Counted from the first letter of the stretch, positions 17,275-27,348 are shown. The stretch: DNA of 64,000 nt from Bacteroidota bacterium (GCA_027592755.1 JAQCLE010000008.1:1-64000); one strand, 5' to 3'. Notes: generated from the sequence alone by a model not told the origin. Made by a program: numbers and translations.

Positions 17275-19242
17275 ATGTCTTTATCTTTAGAACGAATGCC
17301 TTACCGAAGTTTACTACTGGTAATTCTTTATTTCACTGCCTGTACACCTAATCAGATCACTGAGGTTAAATCACAAAAAGATGATCCAGCTTTCGATTAT
17401 CCAATAAAGCCAGTGGTCTTTACTGAAGTCTATATTAATGATAATTTTTGGGCACCACGATTGGCGACTAATCGTAGCGTGACCATACCTTATAATTTTA
17501 AAAAAAGTGAAGAAACTGGTCGAATAAGAAACTTTGCAATAGCTGGAGGATTGGAGGAAGGTGAATTTGAAGGAATTTTTTTTAATGACTCCGACGTTTT
17601 TAAGATCATTGAAGGAGCCAGTTATTCACTTCAAGTATATGACGATTCTGAGTTGGAAAATTATCTGGATGATTTAATTATCAAAATAGCTGCTGCTCAG
17701 GAAGAAGATGGCTATTTGTACACAAATCGAACAATTGACCCATCAAAAGCTACAGATGGAGGGGGTAAGGCAAGATGGACAAATTTGAAAGTACACCATG
17801 AACTTTACAATGTCGGTCATATGTATGAAGCTGCCGTAGCACATTTTCAAGCAACCGGTAAGCGAAGCCTTTTAGATGTGGCGATTAAAAATGCAGACCT
17901 GATCAACGAGGTATTTGGTTCTGGAAAGAATATGGGTGTTCCCGGCCACCAGGAAATAGAAATTGGTCTGGTTAAGTTGTATCGGGTGACGGGCCAGTTA
18001 AAATACCTGGACCTTGCCAAATTCTTTGTTGATCAACGTGGGAATCAGGAAGGGCATGACCTCTATGGTGCATACGCACAAGATCACGTTCCATTGGCTG
18101 AACAGGAGGAGGCTGTTGGTCATTCAGTCAGGGCGTGTTATTACTATGCCGGCGCAACAGATGTTGCAGCATTAACTGGAGAAACAGCCTATGATGGGGC
18201 TTTGGATAAGATATGGAAAGATATAGTCCATGAGAAAATATATCTCACTGGTGGAATTGGTGCCGAACCCAAGCATGAAGGATTTGGCCCCGATTATGAA
18301 TTGCCCAATGAGACGGCTTACACAGAAACCTGTGCTGCAATCGCATTGATGCTCTGGAATCATCGCATGTATTTGAGGAGCGGAGAAGTCAAATACATGG
18401 ATGTCTTTGAAAGAACCTTATACAATGGTTTTTTGGCAGGTGTTTCTTTTGAAGGCAATACATTCTTTTATCCTAATCCTCTTGAGGTCGATGGTGTTTC
18501 CAAATTTAATCAGGGAGTCTGCGGTAGGTCACCATGGTTTGATTGCTCTTGTTGCCCTGTCAATGTTGTGCGGATATTACCTTCCTTACCAGGATATATT
18601 TATGCAACAAAAGGCGCAAATGTTTACGTCAATCTTTATTTAGGAAATAGCGCTGAAATAGAAATTGGAGATCAAAAACTTGAACTATCTCAAATCACGA
18701 ATTATCCATGGGACGGTAAGGTTGAAATCTTAATTGAAAATGAAAAAAATGTTGAAGCTGGTTTTAAATTGAGAGTTCCCGGATGGGTTCGTAATGAAGT
18801 TATGGATGGAGACCTTTATAAATTTGTTGATGGTCAAAATCCGGAAGTAGCAGCTTTTGTGAATGGTGAGCCAATTGAAATGAATTCAGATGATGAATAT
18901 ATTTCGATAAATTCCAGAGGATGGGAAAAGGGGGATAAAATAGAATTACAATTTGATATGCCAGTTAGGAAGGTTGTTAGTCATCAATTAGTTGAAGCCA
19001 ATACGGGTAAAATGGCTATTGAGAGAGGCCCGCTAGTCTATTGTGCGGAAGCGGTAGATAATCCAAATGGTGTTCTGAATCTCACCATATCCGAGAACGA
19101 CATGATGAATTTTCAATTTGACGAGGACTTATTCGGTGGAACTGGAAAAATAACAAGTGACAAAGGACTAACAGTGATACCGTATTACGCCTGGGCACAT
19201 CGGGAAATGGGTGAGATGGCAGTGTGGTTGGCGGGAAAATAG
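17275..19242 (+). CDS. GH127 (DUF1680) glycoside hydrolase, lipoprotein
   Basis: 655 residues with a lipoprotein signal (YFTAC); ATGs at 17275 and 17296 are both possible, the second giving a shorter signal. It matches the beta-L-arabinofuranosidase GH127 group: a six-hairpin alpha barrel with LKVHHELYNVGHMYEAAVAH, GVPGHQEIEIGLVKLYRVTG, HSVRACYYYAGATD, NETAYTETCAAIALMLWNHR and the cysteine cluster WFDCSCCPVNV. The glutamate in TAYTETCA and the cysteines of TETC and CSCC would form the zinc-bound active site known in the family. Secreted, so it would trim side chains outside the cytoplasm. Confidence 0.9.
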   Translation: MSLSLERMPYRSLLLVILYFTACTPNQITEVKSQKDDPAFDYPIKPVVFTEVYINDNFWAPRLATNRSVTIPYNFKKSEETGRIRNFAIAGGLEEGEFEGIFFNDSDVFKIIEGASYSLQVYDDSELENYLDDLIIKIAAAQEEDGYLYTNRTIDPSKATDGGGKARWTNLKVHHELYNVGHMYEAAVAHFQATGKRSLLDVAIKNADLINEVFGSGKNMGVPGHQEIEIGLVKLYRVTGQLKYLDLAKFFVDQRGNQEGHDLYGAYAQDHVPLAEQEEAVGHSVRACYYYAGATDVAALTGETAYDGALDKIWKDIVHEKIYLTGGIGAEPKHEGFGPDYELPNETAYTETCAAIALMLWNHRMYLRSGEVKYMDVFERTLYNGFLAGVSFEGNTFFYPNPLEVDGVSKFNQGVCGRSPWFDCSCCPVNVVRILPSLPGYIYATKGANVYVNLYLGNSAEIEIGDQKLELSQITNYPWDGKVEILIENEKNVEAGFKLRVPGWVRNEVMDGDLYKFVDGQNPEVAAFVNGEPIEMNSDDEYISINSRGWEKGDKIELQFDMPVRKVVSHQLVEANTGKMAIERGPLVYCAEAVDNPNGVLNLTISENDMMNFQFDEDLFGGTGKITSDKGLTVIPYYAWAHREMGEMAVWLAGK

Positions 19243-19424
19243 GTATGGCACCGGTTAAATCAGATGATAACTTTTTCTTAGTCACTGGCTTAATCGGATT
19301 TAGTCACGACTTCATAGTCTCGTAATTCTAATGACCATAATCATATCATTCCGGCATTAAGATTATAATTTACAGCTCAACTAATTTGTTTTTTAACTCG
19401 CTTATCGAATATTGTGAAACACTC

Positions 19425-20531
19425 ATGGCTAAAAAAAACAAGCGATTATTAATTACTACAGGTGGCGGCGACTGCCCCGGATTAAATGCTGTGATCAGAG
19501 GCCTTTGCAAACGAGCACAGCATGAAGGTGGTTGGACAATTTTGGGGAGTGTTGAAGCTTATACCGGGGTATTGAAAGATCCCATTGAAGTTGTTGAACT
19601 TACCAATGAAAAAATTGCCGGAATTCATGTAAAAGGCGGCACTATTCTCAGGAGCACGACCAAGGGTGGACCTTTCACCTGGCCGGTCCTCAATCCCGAT
19701 GGCACATGGGTAGCAGTCGACCGTTCTGATGAATTGATCAAGCGATTGAAGGATTTGAAAATAGATGCTGTAGTAAGTATTGGAGGTGATGGATCTCAAA
19801 AAATTTCCCAAAAACTTTTTGAAAAAGGAGTAAATATTGTAGGTGTTCCCAAGACCATTGACAATGACCTCTCGTCGACAGATTTCTCATTTGGTTTTCA
19901 GACCGCAGTTCAGATCGCAACTGATAGTTTTGACAAGATTGTCACCACCTCAGAGAGTCACAATCGGGTTATTATTATTGAAGTGATGGGCAGGAATGCC
20001 GGCTGGATTGCATTGTACACCGCGGTGGCAGGAGGAGCGGAAGTCTGCCTGATACCTGAAATTCCCTATGACATCAATGAGGTAGTACGCCGGATTGAAA
20101 ACCGGTACGTCAATGGTAGGGGATTTGCAAACATCGTGGTGGCGGAAGGAGCCAGACCAGTGGAAGGAACAGTGGTTGCCAGGAAAAGTGACGAAACCGG
20201 TTATGAGAACCTTCGGTTGGGTGGTATCGCCCACCAACTTACACATCAAATGAAAGGGGCCGGTTGCAAGGCAGATATTCGGGAAGCTGTGCTGGGCCAT
20301 GTTCAAAGGGGAGGTTCACCCAATGCTTTCGACCGTGTATTAGCGCTGCAATTTGGTGTAAAAGCTTTTGAAATGGTTCTTGCCAAAGAATTCGGTAAGT
20401 TGGTGACCTATAAGAACAATGACATCGTAACGGTTCCGATTAAGAATGCCATTGCTAAATATAATTATGTAAACCCGAAATCCTATCTGGTCAAAGCGGC
20501 AAAAGGATTGGGCATCTCTTTTGGTAACTGA
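19425..20531 (+). CDS. pfkA: 6-phosphofructokinase
   Basis: 368 residues from the ATG at 19425 (MAKKNKRLL); an upstream frame extension lacks domain support. It catalyses phosphorylation of fructose-6-phosphate. Motifs: TTGGGDCPGLNAVI for the phosphoryl donor, GGDGS at residues 120-124, PKTIDND at 142-148 with the catalytic Asp, MGRNAGW and GHVQRGGSP. The GGDGS glycine is the ATP-type residue, while the lysine in PKTIDND is the residue usual in pyrophosphate-dependent enzymes; this combination occurs in group III enzymes. Located between two hydrolase genes and followed closely by GH9, so perhaps part of the same unit. Confidence 0.9.
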   Translation: MAKKNKRLLITTGGGDCPGLNAVIRGLCKRAQHEGGWTILGSVEAYTGVLKDPIEVVELTNEKIAGIHVKGGTILRSTTKGGPFTWPVLNPDGTWVAVDRSDELIKRLKDLKIDAVVSIGGDGSQKISQKLFEKGVNIVGVPKTIDNDLSSTDFSFGFQTAVQIATDSFDKIVTTSESHNRVIIIEVMGRNAGWIALYTAVAGGAEVCLIPEIPYDINEVVRRIENRYVNGRGFANIVVAEGARPVEGTVVARKSDETGYENLRLGGIAHQLTHQMKGAGCKADIREAVLGHVQRGGSPNAFDRVLALQFGVKAFEMVLAKEFGKLVTYKNNDIVTVPIKNAIAKYNYVNPKSYLVKAAKGLGISFGN

Positions 20532-20569
20532 GTTTGTTAACATTTCTTCATGTAATTTTTAAAGCCAAT

Positions 20570-22978
20570 ATGAGCACACCTGTACAAAAACAATTCATGA
20601 AGTCCGCCATCTTACTGGTGATGATAACTTTATTGACCAGTTTGGTTTTTGGTCAGGACAAAACACTTCTTAAGCAGCTGGAACAGAGCCGATTTCTAAG
20701 GAGCGTGATGGAGGTGGATTCCAATGATGCGGGAATGACAAGATGGGTAAAAAAGGAGGTGGAACAGTCCAGGATATTACCACTGGCTGAGGATTTTTAT
20801 GCTTTAAAAACCAAGGGTCCTGGCACCATAGAAATAGATCATGACATAGCAAGATCAAAGAGTGGAAGTGTACTGTTGGAAACACCCGCATCACTTGGCG
20901 TCAAAAATCCCAGCAACCGCAGTTATGCTTCTGCTGAAATGATCAGGCCTTTAAAGGGCGAAGATCTTAGAGGATTTAATCGTTTTTCGGTATGGGTATA
21001 TGCTGATACACCTGGTTTCTATTCTGTTTTTGTCGGCTCTACCTTATACAACGAAGGCGAGCATATTATGCCCACACCCGGAAGATTCGAAGGCCAACAT
21101 TTTGTAACTGTATATCCCCATAAATGGCAGCAGATAATCTGGGAAATTCCTGACCTATACCGCGACTCAGTGACTGGTTTTTCTGTTCATTTGATGCTTG
21201 GCGGTTCTCCAATGGGGGCTTCCGACAGGATGAAATTGTACATAGACGACATGCGAATTGAGAAGGTTGTAGCAGAGAACAGCAGAGGATTCAACTTAAG
21301 GAACAATGCAATTGCATATAGTCACAGTGGTTATAAGTTGGGTTCAAGAAAACAGGCATTGGTGCAGAAAATAGCGAATCCCAAATTTCAGCTTATTAAC
21401 GAAAAAAATAAGATCGTATTTACAGGAGAGGGCATAAAATTGGATAGCGGTTTTGTTCAACTGGATTTCAGCAGTTTTAATACGGAAGGATATTATACAC
21501 TAAAAATAGACAACAGGGTAACCAAACCTTTTGCAATAGGAGATGAGGCCTGGCTGGCTACAGCTTGGCGAACACTGAATTTTTTCTTTGCAGAAAGATG
21601 TGCCTATGATCAACCTGGGATACACCAGGCATGTCATCAGGATGTGGTTTGTGTCCATCCTGATGGTCGCCGAATTCCAGTGAATGGAGGCTGGCACGAT
21701 GCTGCCGATCTTACACAGGGTGTTGGTAATACCGCACGTGGTGGAATGGCTATGCTGGAGTTGGCCAAAGCGGTTCAGGATAAAAACGTAAAACTGTATG
21801 AGCGTCTTTTGGAAGAAGCCAGATGGGTTTTGAACTGGATCATGCAGACACGTTTTGGAGATGGCTACCGGGATGGTGGGTTAATCATTGGTATTTGGAC
21901 CGATAACATTACTGGTACCAAAGATGACATAGAAACGAAAGCTACAAATAATCCATTCAACAATTTTATCGCCGCTTCTTATTGTGCCATGGCGGTTCCA
22001 TTGTACCAAAATGAGGATCCGGTATTTGCACGCTGGTGCCGTAACAGTGCCATTGAAGATTTCAAATTTGCCAATGAGATGTTGGGCATGTTTGTAACCA
22101 ATAAGAACGAAGTAGAATTGTATTCACATGCATTGGTATCAGCCATGATATTATACCGAATCACCCAAGAACAATCCTACCTGGATTGGGCCGTACAATA
22201 TGCCAATGTAGTAATGGACTGTCAACAAAAGGAAAGACGTAATGAATGGGCTGTACCATTGCATGGCTTCTTTTATGAATCACGAAAAAAGGAGCGGATT
22301 CTTGAATTTTTCCACCGGAGCAATGAGGAACTCATGGTACAGGGATTAAGTATGTTGCTTACTTATGCACCTAATCACAGAAATGCTCCTGACTGGAAAG
22401 CATCTTGCCTGGCATACGCCGATTACCTTCATGACATTTCAAAAATGATCAGCCCATATGGCATTCTTCCTGCCGCCGTATATGAATTAAATAACGCTGA
22501 CTTCTCAGGTATTTATCACGAAGGTGATAGAGTAGGTATGCCTTCAATGGAAGAATACAATGCCCAGGTCCAAAACGGTATTCCGCTGTCAGAAAAGTTT
22601 TACCTGCGCCGTTTCCCGGTGGCTTACCAGTTTCGCGGATTCCATGGCGTGCTTTTGGGTAAGGCAAAAGCTGCATTTATGCTATCAAGTATACTGAAAG
22701 ACAAGAACTTAAAAGATATTGCAACACGGCAACTGGAATATATTGTTGGCTATAATCCATTCGCCATAAGTACAATTTATGGAGATGGATATGACTATCC
22801 TCCGCTATATGGAGCTTATGCAGGAGATGTGGTTGGAGCCGTGCCTGTAGGAATTGAAACTTTTGAAAATGACGATGAGCCTTATATGCCCATGCAGGTA
22901 AACGCAACCTATAAGGAAATATGGACACATACCACAGCGGGTACCATTTGGTCACTTGCCATGTTGTTTAAGGATTAA
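20570..22978 (+). CDS. GH9-family glycoside hydrolase with N-terminal beta-sandwich
   Basis: 802 residues from the ATG at 20570, 38 bases after the phosphofructokinase stop. A signal peptide ends LVFGQ. Residues of about 20-240 form a beta-rich carbohydrate-binding-like module; an Ig-like CelD_N domain follows (YSHSGYKLGSRKQALVQ), and then a GH9 barrel: VNGGWHDAADLTQG carries the catalytic base aspartate region (usually DAGD), and the C-terminus has IVGYNPFAISTIYGDG and FENDDEPYM. GH9 enzymes mostly cut beta-glucans or glucosaminides. The DAGD-to-DAAD change still keeps both aspartates. Confidence 0.85.
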   Translation: MSTPVQKQFMKSAILLVMITLLTSLVFGQDKTLLKQLEQSRFLRSVMEVDSNDAGMTRWVKKEVEQSRILPLAEDFYALKTKGPGTIEIDHDIARSKSGSVLLETPASLGVKNPSNRSYASAEMIRPLKGEDLRGFNRFSVWVYADTPGFYSVFVGSTLYNEGEHIMPTPGRFEGQHFVTVYPHKWQQIIWEIPDLYRDSVTGFSVHLMLGGSPMGASDRMKLYIDDMRIEKVVAENSRGFNLRNNAIAYSHSGYKLGSRKQALVQKIANPKFQLINEKNKIVFTGEGIKLDSGFVQLDFSSFNTEGYYTLKIDNRVTKPFAIGDEAWLATAWRTLNFFFAERCAYDQPGIHQACHQDVVCVHPDGRRIPVNGGWHDAADLTQGVGNTARGGMAMLELAKAVQDKNVKLYERLLEEARWVLNWIMQTRFGDGYRDGGLIIGIWTDNITGTKDDIETKATNNPFNNFIAASYCAMAVPLYQNEDPVFARWCRNSAIEDFKFANEMLGMFVTNKNEVELYSHALVSAMILYRITQEQSYLDWAVQYANVVMDCQQKERRNEWAVPLHGFFYESRKKERILEFFHRSNEELMVQGLSMLLTYAPNHRNAPDWKASCLAYADYLHDISKMISPYGILPAAVYELNNADFSGIYHEGDRVGMPSMEEYNAQVQNGIPLSEKFYLRRFPVAYQFRGFHGVLLGKAKAAFMLSSILKDKNLKDIATRQLEYIVGYNPFAISTIYGDGYDYPPLYGAYAGDVVGAVPVGIETFENDDEPYMPMQVNATYKEIWTHTTAGTIWSLAMLFKD

Positions 22979-23051
22979 GGTTTATAGATAATTCTGTCAA
23001 GTTGGTTGTGATAATACGACCGAGGTGATTCCCGGATATTGGCATTTTCAT

Positions 23052-23549
23052 TTAAAACCAATCCTCACGTCTTATCATTTCTTGTTGCGCTTCTGGTAAA
23101 TCTTTCATTTTAGTTCGTAACCATTTGCGGAAATCCTGGGTAATGGCATCGTTCCACTGACTGTCAATTTCACCACCTGTATAAACCCCTTCTCTCAATC
23201 GCATATGCCCAAATTGATCCCTGAGTCGTGTCCATTCTGATGATTCAACGACTACAAGAGCGAGATGAGCTGGAACAAATATAACACCCTCTCTAAGACC
23301 AAGAACAACGTCTCCAGGCATTACTGCTGCACGCCCAATCACAATTGGCGTATTGTACCCAATAATCATGGTTTTATCATAGGTGGTTGAGGTTGAAGGA
23401 TCCCAATTTCGATTAAAAACAGTGAAATCTTCGAGTTCCAATATGCCGGCAAGGTCACGGACTCCACCCCAGATAACACAACCTGTACCCGTTTTTTGTG
23501 AGATCACCAAGACTCTATAAGAATGCCTGGGCCGGTCCTTATAATGCAA
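23052..23549 (-). pseudogene. RraA-family protein, N-terminally truncated
   Basis: 165 residues that match the C-terminal half of the long RraA-like proteins found in sugar loci: GTGCVIWGGVRDLAGI, then VIGRAAVMPGDVVLGLREGV with IFVPAHLA, RLRDQFGHMRLREGVYTGGE and DSQWNDAI. The family's N-terminal half (about 130 residues before the GxV-WGG-RD core) is missing, and only 64 bases separate this frame from the divergent cyclase gene, so it is not hidden upstream. The family includes RNase E inhibitors and 4-hydroxy-4-methyl-2-oxoglutarate aldolases. Most probably a remnant. Confidence 0.7.
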
Positions 23550-23613
23550 ATGATACCCATTAACCTGTGATTGTCTAATTTAGCTATATTCCTTTCACTT
23601 ACCTACAGCACCT

Positions 23614-24654
23614 ATGAAACCATTTACCAAATTGAGGTTACGAAATGTATCCATGGTTGTTGTGTTGGGTATATTTTTCGGACTGGCCTATAATCATGCC
23701 TACTATCCTCACCGGTTGATTGAATACCTTGAAGCTGCTTCTGTCGGATTTTTTTGTGGTCTTTTAATTGGTTCACTGGAGGAATTCAAGCTTCGGGAGA
23801 TATTGACTAGAATCGCATTCCTTCAGGCGTTGATTGTCAGAACAATACTCTATTCCATAATCATCAGCTTAATTCTCACTGCGGTTCTTTCTATTGAAAT
23901 AAGCATGGAAATGGAAATTTCCTACATTGAAACCTTTACCATCTACTTGACTGGACCTGACTTTCAAAGGGATTTAGTGTTCAGCCTGTTGATGGTTTCA
24001 GCAATTCTATTTATAGTCCAAATAATTCAACTATTCGGGCTCTCGAATTTTACGAGACTGATAATAGGCACCTATCATAGACCCAAGGAGGTTTCTAGAA
24101 TCTTTTTGTTTGTTGATTTGAAGGATTCCACTTCAATTGCTGAAAAGTTAAATAATGAAAAATACAGCAATTTTATCAAAGACTATTTCTATTACATTTC
24201 GGATGCTATCACGCTGTATGGTGGCGAGGTTTATCAATATGTAGGAGACGAGATTGTGGTGACCTGGCCCGCAAAAGCCAATGACTCAAGAAGCATAATG
24301 TGTTTCTTTGAAATGAAAAAGATCATTTATCAAAATCAAAACTACTTCGAAAAGAAGTATGGACTCATACCAGATTTTAAGGCTGGTCTTCACTATGGCA
24401 AGGTGATAGTTACTGAGGTGGGTAAGATTAAAAAGGAAATTGTCTACCATGGTGATGTGATCAATACTGCCTCACGCATTGAAGGTAAATGTAATGAGCT
24501 GGATCAGACCTTATTGGCTTCCTCGCCAGTGATAGAATTCATTGCTCCTCAAAATGATTTCCAGGTTCTGAAGAAGGGTAATATATACCTCAAAGGCAAG
24601 TCTGATGAGCTCGCCCTTTTTGGAGTCATGCCAATATCATCATCTCTTTATTGA
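23614..24654 (+). CDS. Membrane-anchored class III nucleotide cyclase
   Basis: 346 residues: an N-terminal half with about four membrane spans (residues 12-150), then a cytoplasmic class III cyclase domain making cAMP or cGMP. Metal-binding aspartates are visible in FLFVDLKDST and in YVGDEIVV; the transition-state Asn and Arg lie in GDVINTASRIEG. The residues that usually choose ATP (Lys in KxxGD, Asp or Thr in DVWGD/TAIGD) are replaced here by Gln (QYVGD) and Val (VYHGD), so substrate is uncertain. It is unrelated in function to the sugar genes around it and may regulate them through a cyclic nucleotide. Confidence 0.85.
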   Translation: MKPFTKLRLRNVSMVVVLGIFFGLAYNHAYYPHRLIEYLEAASVGFFCGLLIGSLEEFKLREILTRIAFLQALIVRTILYSIIISLILTAVLSIEISMEMEISYIETFTIYLTGPDFQRDLVFSLLMVSAILFIVQIIQLFGLSNFTRLIIGTYHRPKEVSRIFLFVDLKDSTSIAEKLNNEKYSNFIKDYFYYISDAITLYGGEVYQYVGDEIVVTWPAKANDSRSIMCFFEMKKIIYQNQNYFEKKYGLIPDFKAGLHYGKVIVTEVGKIKKEIVYHGDVINTASRIEGKCNELDQTLLASSPVIEFIAPQNDFQVLKKGNIYLKGKSDELALFGVMPISSSLY

Positions 24655-24726
24655 ACCATAAGAACTGCGGCTATTTTTTATCTTTATATATCAATTTTAT
24701 AACAGTTAATAAATCAATTTAAGAGG

Positions 24727-27057
24727 ATGAATAGTCCGAAAAAAAGCAATCGTATAACTAGGCTTGAGTTTTTAAAAAATTCAGGCCTTCTAGCAACAGG
24801 AATAACGCTTCTGCCAGGTTTTGTGAGGGCAAATCCTGGAGACGAGAAGCATATTGCAGCAGAAATATCAGACTACCAAATTGTTGTACCTATCCAGGTC
24901 GATGCACTGGAGAAACAGGCTGGACAACAGCTTCAGCAATATTTATCCAAAATAGCTGGATCAGAAGTTCCTGTTGTCGCCGAAAGCGAATTCAAAGGCA
25001 AAAAGGCCATCTACATTGGAAAAACTGATTACGCAAAAGCACAGAAAGTTGATTTTACAAAGATCCAGGGAGATGGGTATACCTATAAGTCTGCCGGCAA
25101 TAATCTAATTATAGCCGGTGGTAATAAAAAGGGTGTTCTTTATGGCGTTTACGATTTCCTTGAAGGAATAGGCTTCAGGAAATTGGCACCTGATTACGTG
25201 AACGTCCCCAAAGCAAAAGACATTAATCTGGCGCAAATGGATAGGACATTCACCCCGTCAATCACTTATCGCACAACAACTTACGGCCAGATGGGTGATC
25301 AGGAATATTCCGATTGGAACAAGCTTTCATCAAGAAGCCACTGGGGATTATTTGTCCATACGTTCACTACGCTGATGCCTCCTCAGCAATACGGACAAAG
25401 CCATCCGGAGTACTATTCCCTGATAAATGGTGTACGACAGCCGGCTACGCAATTGTGCTTATCAAACCAGGAAGTTGCGGATGTACTGATAGCCAACCTG
25501 AAAAAGAAGATCGCAGAGAAATCTGATGCTATGTATTGGTCCGTTAGTCAGAATGATAACGATCGGTATTGTCAGTGTGATAATTGTAATGCACTAAATG
25601 AAAAATACGGTGGTGTTCCAAGCGGTTCTGTTATTTATTTCACTAATAAAGTGGCTAAGGCGATTCCCGATAGAATTATTTCAACACTTGCCTACTGGTA
25701 TTCTCGCAAAGCACCACAGAATATAAAAATCGAGCCCAATGTCAATATCATGCTCTGTAATATCGAGAGCAGGAGACAGGCTCCTGTTTATGAAACTGAT
25801 CCGGCGTTTTCAAAGGATTTGAAGGATTGGGGTGCCTTGACAAATGATATCCTGATCTGGGATTATAATATTCAGTTTACCAATTTCTTTGGTCCATTTC
25901 CAAACCTTTACACATTAAAGCCAAACATTAAGTTTTATACAAACAACCATGTGAATGCTTTATTTATGCAGGCAAATAACGAACCTGCCGCTGAAATGTC
26001 ATTATTACGTGCCTATCTGATTAGTAAGCTGATGTGGAAACCAGATGATGACGAAAAAGTAATCATTGATGAGTTTCTGAATGGTTATTACAGCGCTGCG
26101 GGCCCATACATTCGCCAATACATCGATAGCATGCATCAGTCTCTGGTAAAAAGTGGCATGCAGCTAAATATTTTTGGGGATACTATTGATGCAAAAGAAG
26201 CATACCTATCGGCTGAGATGATGTCTCAATATAAGCAGCTATTTGATAGTGCCGAAAAAGCGATAAGCAATGACCCTGAACTGTTGAGACGCGTGCAGGT
26301 AGCCCGTTTACCTATTATGTATGCCGCAATACAGATAGGCAGAACCGAAATTGATACACCGAGAAGTTTGTATCAACGAAATGGTAATGGTGTAGTAGTG
26401 GGTAAACCTGAAATGAAAGCCCTGGTAAATACGTTTGTTGAATACTGCATGCGTGAAAACGTTAAGCTTTTGAGGGAGAGAAGCGGGAGTCCGGAGCATT
26501 TCCAGGCAGCTTACAACCGGATTTTTACCAATATGGAGAAAACGCCTAAGGTTAAATCTTTTAGGAAAACGATCACACCAATCACCAATCCCGCTACCAG
26601 GTCTAAGGGCGTAGACGGGCTGACCGACGGGATTTTTGCATCCTACGAATCCTGGCAGTCGCCTGATGCCAACTGGGTTTATTATACCGGAAATCACATG
26701 GATTTTGTACTTGATCTTGGAGAAGTGATGCCGGTTAGTTCTGTAAATATGGATTTTCTTAATCCTCAGGCTCAACCCGATTGGCATTTAATGTCATTAC
26801 CTCAATATGTGAGTTATGCAACATCGGTGGATGGAGAAAATTACAGTGACCCTATTCAGATTGATAACCCGAATAACCCAAATCCGGTAGAAAATCCCGA
26901 AATCAGTAAAATTTCAATCCATTCGTTTATAACAGATCTCAATGGTGCTGCACGTTACATAAAAGTTCATGCAGAAAGTCTGTTAGCGACACCTTCGTGG
27001 CATATCCGTGCAGGACAGCCGATTTCTATCTATACAGATCAGATTGTGGTAAGCTAA
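24727..27057 (+). CDS. DUF4838 domain protein with C-terminal discoidin-like domain
   Basis: 776 residues with an export signal (LEFLKNSGLLATGITLLPGF). The region of about residues 45-165 resembles the N-terminal domain of alpha-glucuronidases and GH20-type enzymes (AGQQLQQYLSKIAGSEVPVV, GVLYGVYDFLEGIGFRKLAP). The DUF4838 core follows, with SVSQNDNDRYCQCDNCNALN, a cysteine pattern conserved in the group, and ILIWDYNIQFTNFFGPFPN. About residues 630-775 look like an F5/8 type C carbohydrate-binding domain. Probably a secreted glycosidase; the activity of DUF4838 proteins is not established. An intrinsic terminator follows. Confidence 0.8.
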   Translation: MNSPKKSNRITRLEFLKNSGLLATGITLLPGFVRANPGDEKHIAAEISDYQIVVPIQVDALEKQAGQQLQQYLSKIAGSEVPVVAESEFKGKKAIYIGKTDYAKAQKVDFTKIQGDGYTYKSAGNNLIIAGGNKKGVLYGVYDFLEGIGFRKLAPDYVNVPKAKDINLAQMDRTFTPSITYRTTTYGQMGDQEYSDWNKLSSRSHWGLFVHTFTTLMPPQQYGQSHPEYYSLINGVRQPATQLCLSNQEVADVLIANLKKKIAEKSDAMYWSVSQNDNDRYCQCDNCNALNEKYGGVPSGSVIYFTNKVAKAIPDRIISTLAYWYSRKAPQNIKIEPNVNIMLCNIESRRQAPVYETDPAFSKDLKDWGALTNDILIWDYNIQFTNFFGPFPNLYTLKPNIKFYTNNHVNALFMQANNEPAAEMSLLRAYLISKLMWKPDDDEKVIIDEFLNGYYSAAGPYIRQYIDSMHQSLVKSGMQLNIFGDTIDAKEAYLSAEMMSQYKQLFDSAEKAISNDPELLRRVQVARLPIMYAAIQIGRTEIDTPRSLYQRNGNGVVVGKPEMKALVNTFVEYCMRENVKLLRERSGSPEHFQAAYNRIFTNMEKTPKVKSFRKTITPITNPATRSKGVDGLTDGIFASYESWQSPDANWVYYTGNHMDFVLDLGEVMPVSSVNMDFLNPQAQPDWHLMSLPQYVSYATSVDGENYSDPIQIDNPNNPNPVENPEISKISIHSFITDLNGAARYIKVHAESLLATPSWHIRAGQPISIYTDQIVVS

Positions 27058-27100
27058 ACGCGAAAATTGATATAAAATAAAAGCATTCTGGTAAAAGAAA

Positions 27101-27146
27101 CCCTCAGAAAGTCTGTGATTTTGACAATTCTGAGGGCTTTTTTTTT
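27101..27146 (+). terminator. Intrinsic terminator of DUF4838 gene
   Basis: CCCTCAGAA (27101-27109) pairs with TTCTGAGGG (27128-27136), followed by nine T residues (27138-27146). The chromosomal sequence left of the integration region ends about here. Confidence 0.85.
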
Positions 27147-27154
27147 AACTGTGG

Positions 27155-27167
27155 TGATCCCTCTGGG
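27155..27167 (-). other. tRNA-Lys 3'-end copy, leftmost att-like scar
   Basis: TGATCCCTCTGGG is identical to the last 13 bases (in reverse orientation) of tRNA-Lys at 36778-36790 and has the same direction. The 70 bases that follow are similar to those after the copy at 34658, so the element ends are homologous. It marks the likely original left junction of integrated elements. Confidence 0.65.
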
Positions 27168-27228
27168 ATCTGAATCACAATTTGTATCTTATTGATAATC
27201 TATTGATTGCAAGAAATATTTAAAAATG

Positions 27229-27247
27229 GGAACAACATTGGTACAAC
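27229..27247. repeat. Paired 8-mer direct repeat (arm-site-like), copy 1
   Basis: GGAACAAC and GGTACAAC, start to start 11 bases. About 75 bases inward of the scar at 27155. The same paired pattern occurs at 34516, 34732 and 36624. Integrase arm-type binding sites have this kind of arrangement; the assignment is inference. The stretch 27248-27495 otherwise holds only a short open fragment. Confidence 0.6.
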
Positions 27248-27348
27248 TTTTTTGACTGCTATTGACTTGATCTGATAAACAACCACCACAAGTTAGTAGA
27301 GATTATTTTTTACCTAAAAGAGAGTCACAACCATTGACTTTCAATTAA

